Assembly: GCA_002070945.1 (NCBI GenBank)
Contig: MWEG01000025.1
Location: 62,001 to 126,000, forward strand
DNA from: Lentisphaerae bacterium ADurb.Bin082
Lineage (GTDB): Bacteria; Verrucomicrobiota; Lentisphaeria; Oligosphaerales; Oligosphaeraceae
Direction: 5' to 3'
DNA: 64,000 nucleotides
The translations under genes and the position numbers were made by a program. A model generated the notes under the pieces. It did not search any database and was not told where the DNA came from. It saw nothing but the letters and a program-made list of their open reading frames with translations. This document shows, in pieces, positions 1 through 9,181 of this stretch (position 1 is the first letter of the stretch; every line of letters begins with the position of its first letter).

Positions 1-235
1 CACCAGGTCCGGCGATGTCAGCCATCGTAAACGTCTCGCCGCCCTTGATAATCACGCTGGGCGACACTTTCCAGCCCTGCCCAAGATCGCGGGCGCAGAC
101 TTCGCCCGTGCCATGCAGCGCCTTGCCGCCCTCGCCCTTGGCGCCGGTGAAATTCTCGGCGCTGAGCGACCGGCTCACTGCATCGGAGAGCCGCGACAAA
201 TTGCCCAGGTTCATTCCCAACCCATTGAATGCCAT
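1..235 (-). CDS. GH172 / DUF2961 protein, N-terminal part, cut by the window edge
   Basis: Only the first 78 codons are present; the gene continues beyond position 1. The start ATG at 235 has a strong AAGGAGGG ribosome binding site about 9 nt upstream. The product begins MAFNGLGMNLGNLSRLSDAV and contains SRSLSAENFTGAKG, DLGQGWKVSP and ETFTMADIAGPG. These match, from memory, the conserved N-terminal pattern of the DUF2961 family, now glycoside hydrolase family 172, whose members act on D-arabinan and other furanose polymers. There is no signal peptide in the visible part, which suggests a cytoplasmic enzyme. The family call rests on pattern recognition of one quarter or less of the protein. 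Substrate cannot be inferred. Confidence 0.7.
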   Translation of the reverse strand, partial: MAFNGLGMNLGNLSRLSDAVSRSLSAENFTGAKGEGGKALHGTGEVCARDLGQGWKVSPSVIIKGGETFTMADIAGPG

Positions 236-645
236 AGTGGGTGCCCTCCTTGCATGCCAACACAATGATTGTCCAAGACAGCGCCTGACGGTGTTTCCAT
301 GAACACTTAAGATAGCGCCTCCGGCCGAGACTTCCAACTCGCTATTCATTGCCAACACCATACAAGGACGAAAAGACGCCCACAGCCCTCCAAGCCGCGC
401 CGTCCGCTGGTATGTCTTGCGCTTTCTGCACGGCTGTGGGCGGTGTGGACAGGGCGGAGGACGGTGGCTGTGGTATATAGTTCAGTCGCCCCTCGTCCCT
501 AAACAAAGCCCCTCGCCCCTCCGGCTTCGCGCTGCAATGGAACCCCTGCTTAGTCGCGCAACTCTAAATAAACGCCCAGAGGCCATCGCTTGCAAACGCG
601 GTGCTTAGCCTCTTCAACGCTCGCCATTAGTCAGAAGGCCTTTCC
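236..645. other. Intergenic region between GH172 gene and thiM, with an inverted repeat
   Basis: No convincing gene lies in these 410 bases. An exact 11-base inverted repeat (CGCCCACAGCC at 377-387, its complement at 432-442) encloses about 44 nt and could fold into a stem in RNA. From about 487 to 520 the strand carries CGCCCCTCGTCCC and GCCCCTCGCCCC, the complement of the GGGGCGA heptamer that is repeated near 59966-60189, so this is probably a degenerate copy of a genome-wide spacer repeat. I looked for a TPP riboswitch ahead of thiM and did not find its conserved core. Confidence 0.5.
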
Positions 646-1464
646 ATGAGTCTCTCCCAACAAATCGCTGCGCATTTCGGCATGGTGCGCCAGAAGTGTC
701 CACTGGTGCTGCATCTGACCAACGTCGTCACCATCAATGACTGCGCCAATGCCGTGCTGGCCGTCGGCGCTACGCCGAACATGACATCATGCGTACGGGA
801 AGCCGCTGACATGGCGCGGCAGGCAAAAGCCGTCGTCCTCAATATTGGCACTCCTGATGAATTCAGCGAGGCGGCCATGCTCGCCGCTGGCCGCGCTGCC
901 AATGCCTGCGGTATCCCCGTGGTTCTTGACCCTGTCGGTGTCGGTGCTACGCTTTTCCGCCATGAGTTAGTCAGCACCATCCTACGTGAGCTGCAAGTCG
1001 CCATCATTCGCGGCAACCTGGCTGAATTGCAATGCATTGCCGGCGAACGCGACGCTGCTGCCACCCGCGGCGTTGATTCCATCGCTGTCGAAGGCGACAG
1101 CAATGCCGCAATCGCCCGCCGCGTTGCTCGCCGTTACCGCTGCCTCGCCGCCATCACCGGCGCGGTGGATTGCGTCAGCGACGGCGAGAGCCTAGTCGCC
1201 ATGCGTAACGGAAATGTTCTGATGCGCCAGGTCACTGGCACCGGCTGCATGACCAGCTCGCTTTGCGCCGCCTGCATCGGCGCGGTGCCGGAACAACCCT
1301 TGCTGGCTGCCTGCGCTGGCGTCGCCGCCATGGGCATCGCCGGTGAAATCGCCTACGCAGACCTACGCGACGGCGAAGGCACTGGCAGCTACCGACGGCG
1401 CATTATCGACACGCTCTCCACGCTCACGCCAAAACGCCTGGAAAGCCAGCTTCGACTCGACTAG
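646..1464 (+). CDS. thiM: Hydroxyethylthiazole kinase
   Basis: ThiM phosphorylates 4-methyl-5-(2-hydroxyethyl)thiazole with ATP, a salvage step towards thiamine phosphate, in the cytoplasm. The 272-residue length is normal for the family. Visible family signatures include LVLHLTNVVTINDCANAVLA near the N-terminus, PVVLDPVGVGATLFR around residue 90, IIRGNLAELQCIAG around residue 120, and the anion-hole and catalytic region VTGTGCMTSSLCAAC around residue 195. The start ATG has AGAAGG about 7 nt upstream. No thiE, thiD or thiazole transporter gene lies next to it, so it stands alone. The next gene downstream is a regulator with its own probable promoter, so thiM is probably monocistronic. Confidence 0.93.
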   Translation: MSLSQQIAAHFGMVRQKCPLVLHLTNVVTINDCANAVLAVGATPNMTSCVREAADMARQAKAVVLNIGTPDEFSEAAMLAAGRAANACGIPVVLDPVGVGATLFRHELVSTILRELQVAIIRGNLAELQCIAGERDAAATRGVDSIAVEGDSNAAIARRVARRYRCLAAITGAVDCVSDGESLVAMRNGNVLMRQVTGTGCMTSSLCAACIGAVPEQPLLAACAGVAAMGIAGEIAYADLRDGEGTGSYRRRIIDTLSTLTPKRLESQLRLD

Positions 1465-1579
1465 GCCACCGACAAATCGCTACGTAACTGAACCAGCGCA
1501 GCGGCAGCAAGTTACAATTTAATTTGCTGTTGCCATTACGGTCGATTTTGCCGCCTGCAAAAAAAATAGCAACTCCCAC

Positions 1580-1607
1580 TTGCATTCGCTTCTAGGCATG
1601 CTATCTT
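1580..1607 (+). promoter_or_regulatory. Possible sigma70 promoter of the GntR/LacI regulator
   Basis: TTGCAT at 1580-1585 and TATCTT at 1602-1607 are separated by 16 bases and lie about 40 bases before the regulator start. Plausible by consensus only. Confidence 0.3.
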
Positions 1608-1644
1608 CTCTCCCAGAAACAGATTGCAACAGACAGGAATCAAT

Positions 1645-2739
1645 ATGAAACAGTCATCGAGAAATTATGTTGGCGATTTTCCTACTCGGAGCCGTTATGT
1701 CGCCGATGCGATTGAGAGCGACATTTTGTCTGGGGTGCTGGCTCCGCAGACGCGTCTCAAGTCGACTCGTGCCTTGGCCGCTGCGTTTGGGGTTGGCACG
1801 AAAGTCATCGTCTCTGCGATGGACATTTTGGAACAGCGCAATCTTGTCATTCGGCATGCTCGGCAGGGCGTATACGTCAAGACCAAGGAAGCGAAATCCG
1901 GGATTAGGGATGTACTGCTTTTTGCGATGGACGAGAATGCCCAGGAAAGCAGTTTCACCCTGACCATGCATGGTTTGCTGTCCTTTGCAACGATTGCCGG
2001 CTTTGATTTTTTCACCCGTTTTGTCACGGTTTCTCCGGAGACTCATCTTGAACGTCTGGGCACCGAGCTGGCTCGGCTGGAGAAAATCGGCTATCCGGAC
2101 TGCGCCTTAATCATTCCCTACCAGTTTCAACGTGAGCACGTGGAGCGCTGCCTGCAGCTGCCGTATCCGGTCATTTTCGTCGGAGACTTCTGTGATGGTG
2201 ACATACCCGATCTATCCTATCGGCGCATCGCCAGTTCTCCGAAAGACGTCATCCGCTGCGCCGTCGACTTTGCCTGTCGGCGTGGCTGTGAATCCATTGT
2301 GTACATTGAATGCGAACACGCTGCGCAACTCAGCTACAACCGTCAGAACCTGGCTGAACTGTCGCGTCTCGGCCGTAAAGCCGGGCTGGAAGTCAGCACC
2401 TGGAACGTTCCGGGCGACACCCGCGACCTCCAATTCACGGCGGAAACCATGCTGCGCAACCGCCAGGTGCGCCTACGCGACCGGCAATTGCTCTTAGGTG
2501 CGCGTTTTGACCTCACCCGTCTGCAACAGATTGCCGCCCCGGAGGTGAAGGTTGAAATTCTCAATTGGATTCGGTCGCAGCGCTTTCCAACGCCAAGGTA
2601 TATTGAACGTGATTTGCGGCCATTTTTCTTTGCCATTTGCGAACTGATCAAACGGGTCGTGGCGGGCCATGCGCCAGAACGCGACATCATTACCGTGGAA
2701 ACAGAAGCAAAAATCTACGAAGCCACTGAAACCACATAG
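1645..2739 (+). CDS. GntR-type HTH regulator with LacI-type sensor domain
   Basis: This 364-residue regulator has an N-terminal winged-helix GntR domain (about residues 15-75; pattern RYVADAIESDILSGVLAP, then LKSTRALAAAFGVGTK and RQGVYVKTK). A LacI/periplasmic-binding-like domain of roughly 270 residues follows. Such hybrids usually bind a sugar and repress or activate neighbouring carbohydrate genes. The ATG at 1645 is preferred over an upstream in-frame TTG at 1624 because AGGA sits about 8 nt before it. The large secreted LamG protein and HEAT lipoprotein downstream are its likely targets. An inverted repeat between them, at 2816-2839, is a candidate operator. The ligand is unknown. Confidence 0.8.
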   Translation: MKQSSRNYVGDFPTRSRYVADAIESDILSGVLAPQTRLKSTRALAAAFGVGTKVIVSAMDILEQRNLVIRHARQGVYVKTKEAKSGIRDVLLFAMDENAQESSFTLTMHGLLSFATIAGFDFFTRFVTVSPETHLERLGTELARLEKIGYPDCALIIPYQFQREHVERCLQLPYPVIFVGDFCDGDIPDLSYRRIASSPKDVIRCAVDFACRRGCESIVYIECEHAAQLSYNRQNLAELSRLGRKAGLEVSTWNVPGDTRDLQFTAETMLRNRQVRLRDRQLLLGARFDLTRLQQIAAPEVKVEILNWIRSQRFPTPRYIERDLRPFFFAICELIKRVVAGHAPERDIITVETEAKIYEATETT

Positions 2740-2815
2740 ACACGCCTCGCCGTCTTCGATGCCGCACACCACCGCCAGGCTAGGGGAAACAATACGAAAT
2801 CCAAAATCGCAATCG

Positions 2816-2839
2816 GTCAGCCTATTATCAATGGCTGAC
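2816..2839. promoter_or_regulatory. Candidate operator: inverted repeat upstream of the LamG gene
   Basis: GTCAGCC at 2816-2822 and GGCTGAC at 2833-2839 form a 7-base inverted repeat around a 10-base AT-rich spacer. It lies in the 227-base gap between the GntR/LacI regulator and the secreted LamG gene. Size and spacing suit a dimeric HTH regulator, but no second site confirms it. Confidence 0.3.
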
Positions 2840-2966
2840 TGATAGCCGAAACTTCCACTTGGCAGGTAACTTCGGCTTACAATCGTCGGCTCATGTAATT
2901 AGTTTATCAAGAACGTCGGCCAAACCATTATTCAGCCGAAAACAACCGATGACGGAGACTTATCAC

Positions 2967-5900
2967 ATGCGAAACAAAATCTTGTTCGTCGCCGCCAGCG
3001 CGGTGTTGGCGGCATGGTCGACCCTGGCGGCCGGCGAAAGGCTGACTCAAAGTTGGGAAAACGAATGTACGCTGGAAGACGACGTGATAGGACTCTGGCA
3101 ATTCTCGACCGGCGCCGAAGGTCAGAACAGCCGACACGGGGGCAATCCCGCTAAAACAGCCCCCAACGGAAAATTCGTGGTGGAAGGCAAATTCGGCGGC
3201 GGCCTCGGTTGCGCCGGGGTCACGACGCCGGAATCAGCCACCGGCGCCATCGTCGCCAGGCATCCGGATTTCAGCCCGCCGGGCGCATTCTCGGTCGAGC
3301 TATGGGCCAAGGCCGAGACCCACGGCAAACCCGGCACCCGAGCTTTCCTCGTCGACAACAAGGGCTGCTACTATGAGAACGACCGCCCCAACACCAACAA
3401 CGGCTTTATGTTCTTCCTGCAGCGCACGAGAAATCGCAGCGAAGACGTCATGACCATGAACGTTGGCCTCGGCTTTGGCAGCGATTCCGTCTTCGCTTCC
3501 TCGGGCGCGGTGACTATGCCGGTCGGCGTTTGGCATCACTTGGCGTTCACCTATGACGGCGCTGGCACCGTGAAAATGTATTTAAACGGCGAGAAAGTCG
3601 GCGAAAGCAGCTTTCCTGGCCGCGGGCCGATTGCGCCCAGCGGCCGCAACCTGTCGTTCGGCGAACGCGTCGGCAGCAACTTTCACGGCTTTACTGGCAT
3701 CCTTGACGATGTCTGCCTCCGGCGTGGCGTCCGCAACTACCATTCCGGCAACATCGACTGCCTGCTGACGTCCAAACGATGCGTCTTCTACCGCCATGAG
3801 GAAACCGCCTCCGCGCAGCTGGCCTTGCTCAACAACACCGGCCAGGACTTGTACAAACCGAGCCTGTCCTTCGACTTCCAAGGCCAGAGCAAAGCCATCG
3901 CCATGCCCGAAATCTGGCAGCTGGGCAAGGCAATCACCACCGCCATCCAGCTTGACACCAGCCTGCGCGCCGGAGACTATCCGCTCCGCTACCGCCTGTG
4001 CGCAACCACCGTCGCCGGGCAAAGGGCCGAACTCACCGGCGACGTGCTGTTGTTCACCATCCTTAATCGCAAACCGCCGACCATGCCAATCATCATGCGC
4101 GCCAGCGACGGCGACCCGGAAACCATGCAGGCCATGGGCTTCACCCACGCCAATTTCAACCTTGGCAGTGGCGGCGCCGAAGCATGGCAAACCAAGCAGC
4201 CCGCCGACTATGCCAACACCCCAGCCGGCCGGGAAACCATCGAACGCCTGGAGCACTGGCAACGCCTCGGCCTGAACGCCTGCCATTTAGCCGAACCCGG
4301 AAGATACCTGAGCCGCATCAAGGACATCCAATACAAATACAAACGCATTGACCGCGACGGCAACCTCGTCCCCAAGCACGAGCAAAACCTCAATGTCTCC
4401 CATCCCGACATCCAGCAGTTCGGCTACGACTCCGGCGCCAGCGTCTCGCTCTCCTTCGGCGACTTCCCCAATTTCGACGCTGCCTTCCTGCACATCGAAA
4501 TCCGCGACTCCACTGACCTCTCCTTCCAGGATTACGATGTGGCCAGCGCCGAACAATTCCTGGGCGGGAAAATCCCTCCCGAAGCCGTCAGGAAACAAGG
4601 TGTCTATTATAAGACGATCAAAGATTTCCCGGCTGACCGCGTCATCCCGGACGACTATCCGCTGCTGCGCTACTACACCTGGTTCTGGAAGGAAGGCGAC
4701 GGCTGGAATCCGCTCAACACGCAAATCCATCGCGGCCTGAAATCGACCGGCAGGAAAGCCTGGACCCTCTTTCAGCCGGCTGGACGCGCCCCGAGCCTCT
4801 GGGGCAGCGGCGGCCAAATCGACTTCATCTCCCAATGGACCTATTCCAATCCAGACCCGATCAAAATAGGCCAGACAACGGACGAGCTGTTCGCCATGGC
4901 TGAGGGTGTTCCCGGCCAAGAGGTGATGAAGCAGACGCAGATCATCTGGTATCGCAGTCAAGCAGCGCCTAAACTCCCGGCCGATGACAAGAACCAAGTG
5001 GCCTGGGAACGGGAATGCCCGGAAGTACAGTACTTCACCATCGCCCCGGACCACTTGAGCGAAGCGCTGTGGTGCAAGCTGTCGCGGCCCGTCAAAGGCA
5101 TCTTGTACTTCGGCTGGAGGGCGCTCGTCCCCTACCCTCTTGTTAGAGGATATTTCATGACCAACCCGGAGACGGCACCGCGCCTGCAACAACTCCTCGC
5201 CGATGTCGTCAAGCCACTCGGGCCAACCCTCCTCGAAGTGTCGGACATCCCTGCCGACATCGCTATCCTGCAAAGCTTCTCCTCGCAAATATTCGCTGGC
5301 CGAGGAACCTCCGGCTGGGGCAACGCCTGGGAAGCAGACGTCCATCTCATCCTGCAATGGGCCGGCTACCAGCCCCGCATCATCTTTGACGAAACCATCC
5401 GCCGCGACGGACTCGACCAATACAAAATCCTCGTCCTGCCGGCCTGCGATGTGCTGACCGAATCCGTCGTTGACGCCATCAAAAAGTTCCAGAAGCGCGG
5501 CGGCATCATCATCGCCGACGAGAACCTCTGCCCTGCCCTTCTGGCTGACGTCTTCCTGCCGGTTGTGCAACGGGTCAAAGACGCATCCGAGGCCAAGGCC
5601 GCCCTGCAAGTGGAATCCCGCCGCCTCCGGCGCGAACTGCAAGGCATCTACGCTGCCCGAGCCGGCGCCTCTGACATCGACATTGTAACCAGGCTGCGTC
5701 GCTTCGGCACGACCGACTACCTGTTCGCCATCAATGACAAACGCGATTTCGGCGACTATGTCGGCCATCACCGCCTAGTCATGGAAAAAGGCCTGCCCAA
5801 CCAGGCCACCCTGACCATCGACCGCTCCGGATACGTCTACGACCTGGTCCAGCACCAAGCGGTGCCCAGCCGCTTGGTTGACGGAGTCCTGAGCTTCGAG

Positions 5901-6248
5901 GCCAGCTTCGGCCCTGGCGAAGGACGACTTTTCCTGGTTTCCCAGACCGCCCTGGACAAATTCCGGCTGAAACTGCCTGCCAAGGCCAGCCGTGGCCAGA
6001 ACCTGCCGATGACCGTGACCATTTCCGACCGCTGGGGACGCCCGGCCGACGCCGCCATCCCAATCGAAGTGAGAATCACCGACGCCGAAGGCAAGCCAGG
6101 CGAATTCTCCGGCTGCTACACAGCCAAGCACGGCAAGTTTGACTTAACCCTCCAGCCAGCCGTCAATGACACCCCCGGTGCCTGGATCGTCACCGCTACT
6201 AACCTCGCGACCGGACAAAGCCTTAGCCAAACCTGCCGCGTGCAATGA
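2967..6248 (+). CDS. Large secreted LamG-domain protein with glycosidase-like C-terminal half
   Basis: The product has 1093 residues from the ATG at 2967, chosen because GGAG lies 9 nt upstream and the following residues (MRNKILFVAASAVLAAW) form a signal peptide. A LamG/concanavalin-like domain follows at about residues 30-265 (AFSVELWAK, GVWHHLAFTYDG, MYLNGEKVGES). Residues 375-745 may be a barrel-like region (GFTHANFNLGSGG, NACHLAEPGRYLSRI). Residues about 764-870 resemble the glutamine-amidotransferase-like trimerisation domain of GH42-type beta-galactosidases (EADVHLILQWAGYQPRII, YKILVLPACDVL, KRGGIIIADE). A beta-sandwich tail closes the protein. I infer a secreted polysaccharide-acting protein. 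The catalytic family is not recognised and no catalytic pair was assigned. Confidence 0.6.
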   Translation: MRNKILFVAASAVLAAWSTLAAGERLTQSWENECTLEDDVIGLWQFSTGAEGQNSRHGGNPAKTAPNGKFVVEGKFGGGLGCAGVTTPESATGAIVARHPDFSPPGAFSVELWAKAETHGKPGTRAFLVDNKGCYYENDRPNTNNGFMFFLQRTRNRSEDVMTMNVGLGFGSDSVFASSGAVTMPVGVWHHLAFTYDGAGTVKMYLNGEKVGESSFPGRGPIAPSGRNLSFGERVGSNFHGFTGILDDVCLRRGVRNYHSGNIDCLLTSKRCVFYRHEETASAQLALLNNTGQDLYKPSLSFDFQGQSKAIAMPEIWQLGKAITTAIQLDTSLRAGDYPLRYRLCATTVAGQRAELTGDVLLFTILNRKPPTMPIIMRASDGDPETMQAMGFTHANFNLGSGGAEAWQTKQPADYANTPAGRETIERLEHWQRLGLNACHLAEPGRYLSRIKDIQYKYKRIDRDGNLVPKHEQNLNVSHPDIQQFGYDSGASVSLSFGDFPNFDAAFLHIEIRDSTDLSFQDYDVASAEQFLGGKIPPEAVRKQGVYYKTIKDFPADRVIPDDYPLLRYYTWFWKEGDGWNPLNTQIHRGLKSTGRKAWTLFQPAGRAPSLWGSGGQIDFISQWTYSNPDPIKIGQTTDELFAMAEGVPGQEVMKQTQIIWYRSQAAPKLPADDKNQVAWERECPEVQYFTIAPDHLSEALWCKLSRPVKGILYFGWRALVPYPLVRGYFMTNPETAPRLQQLLADVVKPLGPTLLEVSDIPADIAILQSFSSQIFAGRGTSGWGNAWEADVHLILQWAGYQPRIIFDETIRRDGLDQYKILVLPACDVLTESVVDAIKKFQKRGGIIIADENLCPALLADVFLPVVQRVKDASEAKAALQVESRRLRRELQGIYAARAGASDIDIVTRLRRFGTTDYLFAINDKRDFGDYVGHHRLVMEKGLPNQATLTIDRSGYVYDLVQHQAVPSRLVDGVLSFEASFGPGEGRLFLVSQTALDKFRLKLPAKASRGQNLPMTVTISDRWGRPADAAIPIEVRITDAEGKPGEFSGCYTAKHGKFDLTLQPAVNDTPGAWIVTATNLATGQSLSQTCRVQ

Positions 6249-6302
6249 CCGCAGGCCGCTCACCCCGCCTCAACCTGCAACTCCTTCGAAAGGATTTCAG
6301 AC

Positions 6303-7322
6303 ATGACCATGAAGCGCTTTGCCGACCTCTTCGCCGGGACTATATGCCTGACTATCATCCTCGCCACCGGCTGCGCCAGCCCCAGGCAGGCTGACAATGC
6401 GAAAGCCCGGCGCCAGCTGGCTCTTGACCTGGCTGAACACGACACCGCCAAAGCAGTCCCTGCCCTGACTATCCTGCTCCAGGATGACAACGTCCTGGTC
6501 CGCCGCGCCGCTGTCCACAGCCTGGCCGTCCATGGCCAGACCGGCCGGGACGCCCTGCACCAGGCCCTGTGCGAAAACTCCGACGAGCAGACGCGCCGCA
6601 TGGCCCTGCAACTTCTCTGCCAAAATCGCCGGCCAGATGACTGCCTGGACTTTCTGGAAACCGCACTGTCCGACCAGTCCCTGCCAGTGCGCGTCTATGC
6701 CGCCACTTTCCTCGCCTCGGAACAGCCAGCCACAGGACGACGCCAGCAACTCCTCCAGAAAGCCTCGCACGACGAGGAGCAGGCCGTCCGCCTGCTTGTC
6801 ATGCGCGCCATCTGGCCATTTCACTGCGACGCTGTCCTGCTGCGCGACCGCCAGGACTGGGACCATGACGTCGTCGTCAAGGAAAGACACCCCCTGCCGG
6901 AGACCGGCTGGAAAATCGCCATCGACAACGATGTCCAGGGCCACATCCGAAACTGGTTCAAGTCCGACTTCGATGACAGCGCCTGGACTGACATCGAAAT
7001 CGCGAAATACTGGGAACCCCAGGGAATCAACCACGACGGCTTCGCCTGGTACCGCGGAACTTTCAAGGCTCCTGCCAAGCCGGCTCGCTTCAATGCCGCC
7101 GAACTCCTTTTCGGGGGCGTCGATGAATGCGCCTGGGTCTGGCTCAACGGCGTCTACATCGGCGACCATGACCTGGGGCCAATGGGCTGGAACCTGCCGT
7201 TCTCCCTTGATGTCACCAAAGTGCTGAAATGGGGCGAAGACAACCAGCTGACCGTCCGCGTCCACGATTCCAACCTGGGCGGCGGCATCTGGAAACCCAT
7301 CACCCTCGAAATCCTGGAATAA
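6303..7322 (+). CDS. HEAT-repeat lipoprotein with GH2-like sugar-binding C-terminal domain
   Basis: The 339-residue product starts with a lipoprotein signal, with lipobox LATGC at about residues 20-24, so it should be attached to a membrane by Cys24. Residues about 35-170 form HEAT-like helical repeats (LLQDDNVLVRRAAVHSLA, LSDQSLPVRVYAATFLAS). The C-terminal 130 residues resemble the jelly-roll domain of GH2 enzymes (WFKSDFDDSAWTDIEI, FAWYRGTFKAP, WVWLNGVYIGDHD, NQLTVRVHD), which binds sugars or is structural. AAGGA lies 8 nt before the start. It lies 54 bases after the LamG gene on the same strand and probably shares its transcript and its role at the cell surface. No enzymatic domain is present. 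Confidence 0.7.
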   Translation: MTMKRFADLFAGTICLTIILATGCASPRQADNAKARRQLALDLAEHDTAKAVPALTILLQDDNVLVRRAAVHSLAVHGQTGRDALHQALCENSDEQTRRMALQLLCQNRRPDDCLDFLETALSDQSLPVRVYAATFLASEQPATGRRQQLLQKASHDEEQAVRLLVMRAIWPFHCDAVLLRDRQDWDHDVVVKERHPLPETGWKIAIDNDVQGHIRNWFKSDFDDSAWTDIEIAKYWEPQGINHDGFAWYRGTFKAPAKPARFNAAELLFGGVDECAWVWLNGVYIGDHDLGPMGWNLPFSLDVTKVLKWGEDNQLTVRVHDSNLGGGIWKPITLEILE

Positions 7323-7512
7323 ACGCCACAAGACGGCGCCATCACACTAGCTTGCCGAACAACATGCTCAGACAGCAACGACGCAAGGGCGATAAAAATG
7401 ACAGCAGCAGCATCGGGACGTTGGCCTTAACTGAATGACAATGTTTATGATAAGTTAAGAGAAGCGACTCCACGCGCAGATGTGTTTTTCAACGCACAAG
7501 GAGAAGACAATC

Positions 7513-8271
7513 ATGACTCGAAGCCAAAAAGTTTTCACTTTGATTGAATTGCTGGTCGTCATTGCCATCATTGCGATTCTGGCGGCGATGCTGTTGCCCG
7601 CCTTGAGCAAAGCGCGGGACAAGGCGCGGTCGATTGGCTGCATCAACAACCTCAAGCAGATGGGGTTGGGGGTGTTCTTGTACGCCAGCGACTATGACGA
7701 TTACATTGTGCCTGGGCGGTGTCCGCCAAATGAACCGTGGAATTCCGGGGATTGGTTTGGCTTGCTGTCAGGGTATGGCGGCCAGACGTCTGGGTACGGC
7801 CCGATTTTCCTCGGCAACTCCACCACCAAGGGAACATTTGTCTGTCCCTCCGAAGGCGTGCAGTTCGGCAACTACGAAAAATCCCTGTTCTATTATACAC
7901 ATTACCTGGTGAACGGGCAGTTGAGCGGTCTCCATGGCGAAAACAGGCCAGTCTACGGCAGCATTCATCGCATGAATTGCCTGACAAGTCCAGGCGATGC
8001 GATTTTCGCCGGCGACTCGATGACGACAAACACCGCCCGAGGGTTTACTGCCGCGATGTTCGCCTATCGGCATGGAGCGCCGGAACTGCGCCCCGCCACG
8101 ACGGCGCAGCCTACCGGCACAATCGGCCAGGGCAAATGCAACTTCGTGTTCATGGACGGTCATGCCGCGCCCATGGGATACTACGAATTAATCCAGCGAA
8201 CCTCAGACACTTTCTACCAAGGCTACAGAGAATGGAGGTACATGTGCACCGGCATCAACGTGCATCGCTGA
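7513..8271 (+). CDS. Prepilin-like secreted protein with H-X9-DG motif
   Basis: The start at 7513 follows AAGGAGAA. The N-terminus is a type III (prepilin) signal: basic residues, then [20 protein letters not shown] with Glu at the +5 position, so it should be processed by a prepilin peptidase. The tail includes a glycine- and tyrosine-rich domain and [12 protein letters not shown], the H-X9-DG type motif. Lentisphaerota and Planctomycetota encode dozens to hundreds of such proteins per genome (pseudopilin-like, DUF1559-related). The 252-residue length is typical. It is probably exposed on the surface or assembled by a type II secretion/pilus machine. The pilus motor operon starts 3 kb downstream but belongs to a different transcript. 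Specific function unknown. Confidence 0.8.
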   Translation: MTRSQKVFTLIELLVVIAIIAILAAMLLPALSKARDKARSIGCINNLKQMGLGVFLYASDYDDYIVPGRCPPNEPWNSGDWFGLLSGYGGQTSGYGPIFLGNSTTKGTFVCPSEGVQFGNYEKSLFYYTHYLVNGQLSGLHGENRPVYGSIHRMNCLTSPGDAIFAGDSMTTNTARGFTAAMFAYRHGAPELRPATTAQPTGTIGQGKCNFVFMDGHAAPMGYYELIQRTSDTFYQGYREWRYMCTGINVHR

Positions 8272-8349
8272 AGCCGCGCTTGCTGTATATTTCGCGCTTT
8301 TAGCGTTTCTGCCGCTGCACGACTGGTCTTCCCTGTACAACACACCCCT

Positions 8350-9177
8350 TTACCCGCCAAATGTCGCCAGGCCCCAGGCGGCGCGGCGTCGGAACGGCGC
8401 TTTAAAGCGCGTTTTAACGATGCCGCCGTCTTCCAGGCAGGCTATGCAGGCGCGGACGCAGGCTGCGGCCAGACGATTGGGCGGTGCAGTCGCGCAGGAG
8501 GTGTCTGGATAAGCGCCATTGACGCAGAACCGGCATGCTTCGTTATTGAAGACGCCGATCGTCGCCGTCTGGCTCCCCACCTGGCACACCTCGGTTTTCG
8601 GCCCCAGCGCCCGGGCCGGGCAACCGGTCTGACAAGCCAGGCACTGTTCGCGCCGACAGATAGTCCCGAACCGGAACGGCTCATCGCAATCCAGCTTGGC
8701 TTCGCAGAACAGCATCCCCAGCGCCTGCCGCGGACCGAACTGCGGGGTCAAGAACATGCCGTTATAGCCGATTTCACCCAAGCCGGCCAGCTGCGCCGCT
8801 ACTCGGATGTCAGGCGTGACATTCGGGGCCGGTTTGCTAGGCTTGTATTCGATGCCGTCCGGCCAACGCTGCTGCGCCAAAGGCGAGCAAGGCACGGCCA
8901 AAAAGCCGTTATCCTCAAAACGCCGGCACAGGCAGTAGGCATCATCTGCTCCAAGATAGCGGTTGACCCGCATCCAGAGGGTGCCTTCCTCAATGCCACG
9001 AAAATAACTGCGCGGGATTTCCCGCGCAAAGACGATAATGGACTTCGCCTTCGGAAGAATGCTGAGGGGATTCCACTGCGGAGCCACCTCGGCGTAGTAC
9101 TCCGGGTCAGCGACGCCGATCAGGTCGAGCTTCTGGGCAGCCGCCCATTCATTCAAGGTCGCACGAGAAAATGTCAT
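8350..9177 (-). CDS. QueG-like iron-sulfur protein, paralogue 1
   Basis: This is the third and last gene of a three-gene minus-strand array of related proteins. The 275 residues resemble the N-terminal and ferredoxin parts of epoxyqueuosine reductase (QueG): LDLIGVADPEYYAEV, LPKAKSIIVFAREIP, VAAQLAGLGEIGYNGMFLTP and FGPRQALGML. A ferredoxin-like segment (CRREQCLACQTGCPARAL) and further cysteines near the C-terminus can hold at least one Fe-S cluster. Unlike true QueG (about 350 residues or more, two CxxCxxCxxxCP clusters, often HEAT repeats), the second canonical cluster is missing. Calling it queG would be unsafe. It may be a corrinoid- or flavin-linked reductase of unknown substrate. It is separated by 4 bases from the gene before it. 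Confidence 0.7.
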   Translation of the reverse strand: MTFSRATLNEWAAAQKLDLIGVADPEYYAEVAPQWNPLSILPKAKSIIVFAREIPRSYFRGIEEGTLWMRVNRYLGADDAYCLCRRFEDNGFLAVPCSPLAQQRWPDGIEYKPSKPAPNVTPDIRVAAQLAGLGEIGYNGMFLTPQFGPRQALGMLFCEAKLDCDEPFRFGTICRREQCLACQTGCPARALGPKTEVCQVGSQTATIGVFNNEACRFCVNGAYPDTSCATAPPNRLAAACVRACIACLEDGGIVKTRFKAPFRRRAAWGLATFGG

Positions 9178-9181
9178 AGTC

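Noticed and set aside
236-645. TPP riboswitch before thiM
   Set aside because: The conserved CTGAGA and CTGATCTGGATAAT-like cores are not present.
8350-9177. Annotation as queG
   Set aside because: Shorter than QueG, with three divergent paralogues in tandem and no second CxxCxxCxxxCP cluster.
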